NCBI RefSeq assembly: GCF_003597395.2 | Contig: NC_133770.1 | Span: forward strand, 86,071,478 to 86,135,477 | Length of the DNA: 64,000 nucleotides | Direction of reading: 5' to 3' | DNA from: Chelonoidis abingdonii | Lineage: Eukaryota > Chordata > Testudines > Testudinidae | Notes under the pieces: model-generated | Databases searched by the model: none | Told to the model about the DNA's origin: nothing | The model's input: the letters and a program-made list of their open reading frames with translations, nothing else | Program-made: the position numbers and the translations under genes | Shown here: one piece after another, positions 1-10,300 of the stretch | Numbering within the stretch: the stretch's first letter is position 1 | Layout: every line of letters begins with the position of its first letter

Positions 1-397
1 GGCGGGCCGGCAGGGGTATATATTACCCGCTATGGCGGCGCCACTCTAGGGGGCGACCTGCCGGTCCGCTAGAGTTGCTAGGGTAAAAGTCTTCCGACGA
101 ATGTGCACGCACGGCGCGTACACCTAACTGGAATGGATATGAGCAATCACTCGAAGAAGAACAGAGTATTACAAAGCTTTAAAATAATTTTGAAAGCATT
201 TAATTAAAGCTTTATTTGAATTTACACATTTCCATGGAATGCTGCAGATTCAAAGAAAAAATAACCCATGAAAAATAAATGAATGCAAATAGAATGTTTC
301 TATTGTCCATGCTGAATGATACACAAAGGATAAACTGCAGAAATAGTGAAAAGTACATTCGATTTTTAAAAAATAAATAGTTTTCGTTATTCTAAAC
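1..397. other. KIF15 intron 10, left end
   Basis: Bases 1-130 are CpG-rich and unlike the AT-rich sequence after them. This looks like the end of an interspersed repeat cut by the window edge. No KIF15 exon is seen here on the minus strand. Confidence 0.4.
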
Positions 398-1097
398 CAG
401 GGGCGAGCAAACTTCTGGCACTGAGGGCCACATCTGGGTGGGGAAATTGTATGCAGGGCCAGGGCAGGTGACCGGGGTATGGGAGGGAGTGCAGGCTGTG
501 GGAGGGGGTGCGATGTGCAGGTAGGGGCTCAGGGCAAGGGATTGGGGCAGAGGAAGGGTGCGGGTATATGAGGGGGCTCAGGGCAAGGGGTTGAGGTGCA
601 GGAGGGGGTTCAGAAAAGGGGGTTATAGGGTACAGGAGGGGTGCAGGGTGAGGCAGGGAACTCAGGGCAGGGAGTTAGGGAGCAGGAGGGATGCGAGGTG
701 CAGGCAGGGAGCTTAGAGCAGGGAGTTGGGGGCGGGGTGCAGGACGGGTTCAAGCTCCAGCCCGGCGCCGCTTACCTAAAGCAGCTCCAGGGTGGCAGCG
801 CATGCACCGGGGCCAGGGCAGGATCCCTGTCTGCCTGCCCTGTCCCCGTGCCGCTCCAGGAAGCGCTGCAGCCCCTGGGGGAGAGGGAACGAAGGGCTCT
901 GCAAGTGCTGCCCTTGCCACGTCTCCAGGTACCTCCTCCAAAGCTCTCATTGGCTGCGGCTCCCCATTCCTGGCCAATGGGAGCTGGAGGGGGTGGTGCC
1001 TGGAGGGAAGAGCAACACGCAGCACCACAGGGGGCAATCCCGCAGGCGGGATTCAAAGCCCTGAGGGGCCAGATTCAGCCCGTAGTTTGCCCACCCG
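398..1097. mobile_element. Non-autonomous hAT-type element with 8-bp target duplication
   Basis: The element starts CAGGGGCGAGCAAACT, and its other end reads, inverted, CGGGTGGGCAAACT. Both sides carry the same 8 bases TTCTAAAC (390-397 and 1098-1105), the hallmark of hAT insertion. The interior (about 430-760) is a G-rich array of imperfect repeats such as GGGCTCAGGGCAAGGG. The open frames at 641-1152 are by-products of this composition. No transposase is present. It lies in KIF15 intron 10. Confidence 0.8.
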
Positions 1098-1251
1098 TTC
1101 TAAACCCAAGCAAGCAAATTTGTTTTTTCAATATGATTTTCATTTGAGTTAACCATAGTAAAACGCTTCTTAAAATGAATTGGTTCACATATAATATGAC
1201 AAAATATTGTATTTAAGTCATGATAGTAAAGATATTAAATAATTTTTTTAC

Positions 1252-1374
1252 CTTGTTTTTAATCAACTTTGCTCGTTGAGCAAAATTAAGGGTGGACAGA
1301 GTTTCACCAAAACATCTAGATCCAGGATGAACATTTGCAATTATGCATGTTTTTGCATTACCTCCAAGGGAATC
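1252..1374 (-). CDS. KIF15: KIF15 coding exon 10
   Basis: This 123-nt exon starts [20 protein letters not shown] and ends RAKLIKNK, the end of the motor core before the neck. CAG acceptor, GTAAAA donor. The next exon is not in bases 1-1251. Confidence 0.95.
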
Positions 1375-4300
1375 CTGTTTGAAAAATATGAAAATAGGCT
1401 TAAATTGAAGATCTTTGGTTACAGGTAGAAATTAATAGTTCTTTTACAAGTTGTCTGGTATGTAATTTTAGACTATAATGGGTTCACTTGAAAAATCTCT
1501 ACATTTGTTTGTGAAGCTTTACTTCAAAGCTGGTTATGAAAGGAGGACACAACCTTAAATATAAATAAGAGCTTAGTTTCAAGAACCTTAATCTTGTTAT
1601 ATTGTGAAGCGATTTGTAATTAAACGAGGATCATTTCAGAAATTTAGAACTGGGCAGTGTGCTATCATTGGCAAAAGGAGACTCAGGAAATCTGTAATGA
1701 GATATCAAATATTTCACTTTAGAATTCTGGTCAATAGCAATTGAAAGTTATTACCACCTTGAAGGCCAGCCATTTGGCTACCTATGTGAAATATGTTGAT
1801 TACCTGGCTATATTTTCTACTGGATAAGCATCATCATCACAAAAAAATCACTCACAGACACTTGTTGGTAGTCTTAGCAGACAGGCTGGAAACTGAGTGA
1901 TCAAAGACAACTAACTTCTCACTGTTAGATATAGATCTTTAGATATGTTAGTATTATTTGTTGAGTGCTGGCAGTGCACTTATATCTGTACAGAATAGAA
2001 TAGGTAAGTATCACCTAAGGCACTTGCAATTTAAGACCCCAGCTCTGCAAGAAGACTCTCAAACTTCAGTGGTGTTCTGTTTGGGGGTAAGGATCTGTTG
2101 TTGTGGATCTCTTTTTAAAGAGTGGGGCACAAGAAAACAATGGACAGACAGAATTTCAACTTTTTATACTTATATGAATGAGAGAGAGAGAAATTCTTAA
2201 AATAGAGGATTAAGACCAACAGATTGCATGGAAAAAGTGTTTGGAGAAGGAATGGGTAGAATGCTGTCATAGTGGAATAAGGAACAAATGTCTGTGACAT
2301 CACTAATGCTATCATGGATTGCAATCAAACTTGGTATTTGATGTCATAGAATGAATTCTGATTAGTGATGGTATTCAACAGAGAACACTGGAATTCACTC
2401 AATCCTCATAACTGCTTTGCAGTTTCTCTTTAAAAGAGCCCTTCATACAATGAGAATACTCCTCTTCTAATCTTCAGGAAGTTTCTGTCACTAATACCAG
2501 CTACATCTTGCTAACATTTGGTGTGGCTACTTTAAGGATAGATAAAACCTTTAAGGTTAGAAGCATTTCATGTCAGTGACTATTACACTTCTGCGATATA
2601 CAGGCTTTTCCATACTGCAGGGGAATAGCGCTTATCCTCCACGCTCATTAAAATAGATTAGCATACACACACGCACACAATAAAATAAAAGCACAGATAA
2701 CTGAAGACATTCATTGCATCAATATCAATTTGATATTATCAATATCTTTTAAAAAATTTCTCTTTTTCCTTCTTCAAAAAAAAAAAACAACAACAAAACC
2801 TCTGAGCAGAGAAAAGCTGAAAAGTGTGTTTTTCAGAGCCTTACAATTCATCCTAAGACCTTACTACAGGCAAAATGATAATTTAAAATCCTATGGCATA
2901 TAGAAATTGATTTTCCAGGAAGCGTTAGCAACAGTGAAAGGAAGCAGCCCAATTTTACAGAACTGAGCTCAGTTTCTCTTCTCAGTATAAAAATCTTTTT
3001 AAAACTATTAAATGAAAACGGAACATTATATGTTACCCGTAGCAGAAAAGTGAGCTTTGAGTCCCTGTAGCAAATGTGCCTTTGTTTTCCATTACCCACA
3101 TCAACAAGTGCTGTGATCACTTGGCCCAGGCAGCTTAATGATCGGTTTATGTTACCTGCCTCCTAAAACATACAAGAGAGTGTAAGTGAGAAGACAACTG
3201 TCCTGATTAAAACAAGGTGTTTTTTTAAAAAAATCTTTAACTGAAGAGAAAAATAAAGTAACCACAGATATGTAGCACCAACCTTTAACCTGACTCCTTC
3301 AGTATGGGTATCTTTTTGTCTCTCAGACCCTGCCAAATCCACCAAGTTCAGCTGAGAGGATCGGATGTTAACAACCTCACTGTTCTTCTCCATTGAATCT
3401 ACAGTAATAGTGAAGACCGCATGTGATCTTGAGGATTCTCTATTCATTGAGGTAGATGCTACACGGCGATTTCTCCAGCCCATAGTTAACACCTAAACAG
3501 CAAGAAGAGACAGCAAATAGCACCATCTAGTGAATTTCAGAGTGATCCCACTACTCAGATACAATGGGGGAGACAGAGTAAACATATTCCAGTATGAGAC
3601 CTTTCAATAAATCATTACAACCACTGACTTTTAGCACCAGAATATCTTCATATAAAAATGTAATACAGTTGGAAATCCTAATGAGTATCACAATGTTTAT
3701 GATTTGAACATTAGCTTATAGGATTAGAACTAATTATTCACTTTCCTTCACTCGTCAACCCAATTCCATGTTTAGACTAAAGAAATTGTAAAAAATTGCT
3801 ATGCTACATTTTGACTGCCAACTCACTGATATGACTTTCCAAGTCTTTGCTACAGAAGGATATTTTCCAAAGTTCTATTTCCCCTTTTTATGTTTTTATA
3901 GAAATATGTTAACATTGTACAAATAAAACCTTTTAAAACCACAGACAAGCCATGTGCTCTGATCATTAGAAGAGTAAGGCTTACTCAGCACCTGGAAGTA
4001 CAGTGTGAAGGATATCTGGAACAACAGTGTAGTGGGACAAAGAAACCTGCTACTATACCACTGAGGTCCACAGCAAACATCAGCAGATGATTAACATCAG
4101 TGCATTTTTATACTCCCCAAATCCTACAACTTTCATAATCTCTAACATTCATCTAGGACTGATGTGGAACATGCATGCTTTGGAGAAAAGTTAGAACAAA
4201 CAAAATATTTCTCTGTTTATAGATGTTCTATTTCTACAAAATATTTTTCAGAAGATACCAGCATTTTATTTTTAGGCACTTTAATTTTTGCTAGAGCTAA

Positions 4301-7300
4301 TACTGTACAATGTTGCTGATAGAACAATGTCCAGATATCAAACAGCATGAAACAGACTACCTGATATGCTTCAGCAGCGGAGGTTAACACCTGCTCCACA
4401 GCACCGACTACAAAGACTCCCTTCTTGATATGTTCCCTGAGAAAGAGTCCAGCTGAAGCAGAATCCAGCAAGTCAAATATCTGTTCATTGTAGATTTCAA
4501 TAAACGAGCACTTACAGAGAAAACTCTTACCAGTACCAGCCTGTAAAACATGAAAATTTCTACTATAGATGTACAGCTTTTATGAGACCTGGTCTCTAAC
4601 ACAGTATGGCAGTGGTTTGTTTCATTTTCTTCATAAAAGGTATAAAGCTATTATTGATGTATACTGTACCTTAACACCATTTATAGTGCCCAAAGGACAA
4701 TTTTTTTACCTAGAAAAATAGCTACTTTCAGTATAGAAATTTAAATCTTTCCATTGGCACTTGTAGCTATCAATATACAAAGGATACTATACTAAATGTA
4801 AACTGGTAAAGTTGATGCAAGACAGCTATAACACAAGAAACTTGAGCACTAACCAAAATTTAATTTATTCAGCTGCTTCATAAGCAAGACATTCCTGTGA
4901 CTTCAGTAACACAAAAGTTTTACCTTTTCTTTTTCACGTTCGATTAGAAAAAAGAGATATTCAAAGCTCCGAGGAATAACTCCTCTCAGGCTGTGTGTGA
5001 AATTATCAGAGTCAGATGGCCCTAAAGAGATTTAATTAAAAACATTTAGTAGGTTTAATTAAGAAATGCTATTCAACAACAGCAGTTGGTTGACACTTAC
5101 ATATACCATTATACAAAACTGCAACTACCAGTCTTTTAACCAATCATTCACAGCAAAACAAAGAAAGAAGAAATCAAGCTATTTCCTGAAAAAATCAGTT
5201 GATTTTGCTTTGTCAACTGACATTTAAAAAGATTTAAATTAAATTAGTGCCTGTGAAAGGCTGAGAGATTTACAGCTCTGGATACTAAAGTCTATATATT
5301 CAGAGAATAGGTGTGTTGGTGTCACTAAGGATAATCCTAAGTAACTTAGAAGGTAAAAGGCAATAAGAATATAAGGTCTCCCTGTTTCAGGCCTCTAGTG
5401 AACAAAAGTCCATCCATGTTTAAACTCTAATTGACCTCAGAGGCTGGCAGAGGGGAAAGGCCAGGTGCACCAGCCCTTATCAGTTGTAAGACTGCTCAAA
5501 CTGGTATGGAGCAAAAATAATGAAGCCTGCATACTTTTGGTCAAGGGAGAGGAGATAATGGTTTACAAAGACAAGGTCGTAATTCACGCCAGCTTTAATT
5601 AACTGTTCAATGTAACTCTACAAGGGGGAGAGGGAGGGGGAAGACAGAGAAAGAAGTGTGTGAGAAAAGAATGCTGCAGCCGGACAGAAGAGGGAGGGGA
5701 AATGGGGGCTTGCTAGTCAGCGAGAAAAGTTCTCATGGATATAAAGGAACAGACTGCTTGTTTTAGCTGGGCTGGATCTGAGGCGTACTAAGTCTCCCAG
5801 CCCCGCTTTGAGATCTCAAATAAACTCTGCTTGCTTCTCCCCCTGGTGTGTTCATTGGCGCTGAAGCACTCCGGGTACGAATCACTGTTGTTTGCCTTGG
5901 GCACCCCTGGTGCCAGCAACAGGTGCACACATGGACCAAGAAGAAGCAGTGCAAACTTCCCACCAATGTGCCTGCCTCAACCATGGGCTGCAGAGACCAT
6001 TTCAAGTATTGAAAGTAATTCAGTTGCCTTGTTCATCCAATTCATAGCAAGTCCCTGAGCCATGCACTCCCTTCAGTTTAGGATTTTGGCAACTGTCCCT
6101 CTTTAAAAGTAAAAAGGGAGACTGACTAACTGTTGTATTTAAAATTACCAGTGTTATGAATAGCATAAGAATAATGTAAACTCCTTTTATATACAGATGG
6201 ACCTTTAAATTCAAGATTGGGAAGGCAGCCTTTTTGAAAACGTCCATATATCTCTATCAATATTTAACACAGAAAAGAGGTACCTACCACGGTATTTTTC
6301 CCAGAAAGTGAGGGGTTGGGAACCAAAAAGGGGAAACAAAAAGATGTTTTTAAATTTTTCTAAAACTACTCGACTACAAACATTTGATTTCATTGGGCTA
6401 TTTACTTCAGCTGGAAAATAGGGAATGGACTTTTTCACCTCAAAGAAAAGAGGGCAAGATAGTACCATCCCCATTCTCTGGGAATGTTGTGAGAAAGACA
6501 GAAACTGCACTAAGAGTGTTATGCAATCCCAAAAGCAGTAAGATTAAAAAATTATCTGCAGACGAAGGTAAAACCAAATCACATAATTTACAGAGCATAA
6601 AAAAAGTTCTAAAACTAAACCATATCTCAAAACTAGTATTGAGAAAAAATCTTTATATAAATGAGTCTTTTATACACTTACCCATCATAGTAAAAGTCTT
6701 CCCTGACCCAGTTTGGCCACTAAAGAAGAAGAGAACAAACAAAAATCCCAAATAAGCAAAATTTATTCTAGCAGTGACATCCCTCATTGATCTGCATCTT
6801 TCATGCAAATTGTCAGTTTGACATGGACAAATTATTTCTCATAAGCTGAAGATGTAAAAAAACACTGTAAACTCGAAGTCTACTACTGTTGTAAGTAGTG
6901 TTGTTGCAACCATGTTGGTTCCATGGTATTAGAGAAGAAGCTTTGTGTAAGCTTGAAAGCTTTTCTCTGTCACCAACAGAAGTTGGTCCAATAAAAGATA
7001 TTACCTTAACAGCCCTAATACCCTGAGACCAACACAACTACAACCACACTGCATCAGATAGATAGCTTCAGAAATATGGATTTAGAAATTAAATACTCTT
7101 CTACAAGTCAGTTGCAAAAAGTTTCACCATGTCACACTTTGGAATGCTGTATCAAGTGAGAAGGCAGCTTTTTTTTTTAAAAACAAAACAAAACAAAACA
7201 AAAAAAACAACACACAAATACACCAGAGTATGAGGTTATACCCTGATACTTAAGTTGGTATTCATTAATGCAAGTAATTTTTTACAACTCATGTTTAATA

Positions 7301-10300
7301 TGAAATAAATGTAAATGTCTTACTATGCAAAGATGGTTCCATTGTAACCATTCATACAAGATTCAACAATGTTTTTGGCTATACTTGAAAACACTGCCTC
7401 CTGATGAGAAAAAGGACAAGGAAGCTGGCATTAAGGTTTCATAAACATGAAAGACTTTCTACAACACTTTCTTCCCCAGTATTTTCCACACTATAAGAAA
7501 ATTATTATAAAACAATGTTACATACAGAACTGTGTGTGTTTATATATTAAATGATACATAGCCAGGCTAGATGCATCAAATGACTACATCCCCTCCCACT
7601 CCCCAAAGCAAATGCACCAACAATAGGCCACACAACCCTTTACTAATGCTGACTGCAAAACAGGTAAGTGAACTTTGTTATGGTACTGAATCAATTGCTC
7701 AGTGTTATGGAATTGAATTGCCTAACTACTACTCCCATCTACTGTCATGCATTATTCTGTTAGGCCTACAGCAGTGGGCTTCAGTGATAATTTGCTTATA
7801 CAGAATGTTTCTCTAGCAGCGTCATACATTATAGGCCCATAATAGCCTATCTATCATTAAGCACAATTTCCCACCAATTTCATTGTACAAATGCAAAGAG
7901 CAATTCTTAAGAAAACTTTAAAAAAAGAAATTCTTAAAGCAGTGGAGAAGAAAATGAATTTGCCGTGATAGCGTAACTATAACTGAGCTTCGCCAGCCTG
8001 GTTACTATAAAAACCAGGGAAAGAGATATTGATAAAGATATTGTATAGTTATTGCAACCATTTTTTTGTATTTTAGTGAGCTTGTCATTTTAAAGACATT
8101 ACCTGGGTTGTGTCTATATTTGCAACATGATCAAAAGTGAAGATCTTGGGCTCAGGCTTTGAATGTAGACGAAGAGCGTTTGATGAAAGAACTGATAAGC
8201 ACAAGTCTTGATCCCCATCAGCTAATGCAGCTCCCTCTGAAGGGGGACGTACTCTCACATAGACCTTGATGGCATCACCTTCCGTACTAATGAAGGAATA
8301 TTTATATATAAAGTTGTCTGAAAACATGTCTGTCAGCTACTTGAGAAAATATATGAAGTTAGAGAAGTCAGACTAAGTGGAGAAACTCATGCAGAGGTTT
8401 ATCCTGAAGTTGTACTAAACTAGATAACCTCTATAAGAGATTAGGAACAGACCTCTGCAAGGGGCTTATTAACCCATATCTGTTTAATGCAAAGTTTCCT
8501 GCACCTTCCTCTGAAGCATTTGGTGGTGGCCACTGTAAGAAACAGGATACTTGGTTAAATGGGCCATGAGTCTGATCCAGTAAGCCAATTCCTATGTTCC
8601 TAATCACTATTATACATTTAACTGGTATGTCCTTCAAAAAATTAGTCCAAATACAGTTTTGCATATGATCATTTCATGATATTTAAAGGGATCCCCTGAA
8701 AGCTTAACATACTGCAATACAAAATACACATTAGGGTAGAAGACTCTTGTTCTTGGGTCAGCAGAGATGACAGCCTCAAACTTGGGTATGTTAACTGTGT
8801 CACTCCTGAATGCTTTTCTAGGACTTGGCTACACTTGCAAATGTTGAGCACTGGGAGTTAAACCAGCCTTCAGAGACGGCAGCAGGGAAAATGCTGCTGT
8901 GTGTTTACTGTCAGCTGCAAGCGCACTGGCGTCGCCACATTAGCAGCTCATGCAGTGCCACAAAGAGCAGTGCATTGTGGTAGCTATCCCAGTGTGCAAG
9001 TGGCTGCAGCGTGCTTTTCAAATGTGGGGGTGTAGAGTGTGGCAGGGAGTGTGCTCTGTGTATGTGGGGGGAGTGTGTGTGTTTTGGGAAGCAAAGAGTA
9101 TGTCAGCATACTGTCTTATAAGTTCAGACAGCAACAGATTCCCCTGCCCCTGCCCCCACCCCCACTCACAACAGCAGCATTCCACAGTAATGGTGTGCTT
9201 TGTCCTGGAGCAGATAAGCATGCCAGCCATCAGAAATGGAGCTATGACAGGCGACATCTACATGCCTGCAGCCGAGTTCAAAACAATGGCAGCTTGACTT
9301 CAAGGGATTATGGGAAATTTCTGGAGGCTAATCACAGCACAGTAATGCAACATGTTGTCCACGCTGACAGCTGAGCATTTCAGCCAGGACATAGCAAGCT
9401 TTATGCTTCTTGTGGAGGTGAATTACGAGGAGCGCTCCAGCTGCAGGCTCCAGGCACTGTAAGTGCCTTGCCAGTGTGGATACCTCAGGAGTTAGGGCAC
9501 CTGGGGCTACTTTAATGTGCTCTAACTTGCAAGTGTAGCCAAGCCCCTAGAAACTGATTATAGACTAGCATCGCAGTATTAGAACTGAACTTGCCTGAAG
9601 GAAAAAAATGTGGTTGGAATAACTAAATATGAAAGTGGGAGGGATAACTGCAGTATCAAATGATGGGATGAATGGAAACAATACATCATATACATATCAG
9701 ACTTTCCCCAAACAGTCTTTTAATGTTAGTATATGAGAAATTAATACAAAAATGAGCAAATCGTCTTTTACCTTGGTGTATTTGACAGAGGCTGTGTGGC
9801 ATCGCGTGAATCTCCTGTTTTGTTTTTTAAAGAAAAAAAATACATCAAACTGTCAAAGAAAATAATTTATGACTATCATTAAAAAAGTACTGCAAGTGAT
9901 ATCAAGGGAGTTAAAATTGGAAAAATTGTCTATTTGAGAGCACTGTACAATCAGTATGATCTCAACTCTACAATTGTTTGCACAAGGCCAGACCACTGCA
10001 ACTGTGTGGAACACCACCGAAGCAAAGATGCAACCAGTGCAATCAACTGCAGGATTACAGTTATATCTATTTGGGTGACATTTCTTAGATGCATAGACTA
10101 CAATGGACCATTGTGATCAGCTAGTCTGACCTCTTGAATAACACAGGCCATAGCACAGAACATTAAGTCCGGATTGTACTGTTTACGCTGACCATTGCCC
10201 TTCCACCTAGTTGCAACAAATTAAAAAGTCTCTCTCCTGTAAGCGGCTACAGTTTGCCCCCTCCATGCTCAGAGTAGTGTCTGTCTCCTTGTCCTTTGCC

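Noticed and set aside
430..760. Possible CRISPR-like or regular tandem array
   Set aside because: Units are imperfect, adjacent and G-rich without spacers; it is an internal minisatellite of a DNA transposon in a vertebrate genome.
1..1251. Search for KIF15 exon 11 (neck region)
   Set aside because: No minus-strand segment resembling the expected neck coding sequence with splice sites; taken up by a hAT element and plain intron.
6384..6755. 123-codon plus-strand frame over KIF15 exon 5
   Set aside because: Antisense to a confirmed exon and its intron; no similarity and ends in lysine/asparagine-rich AT sequence.
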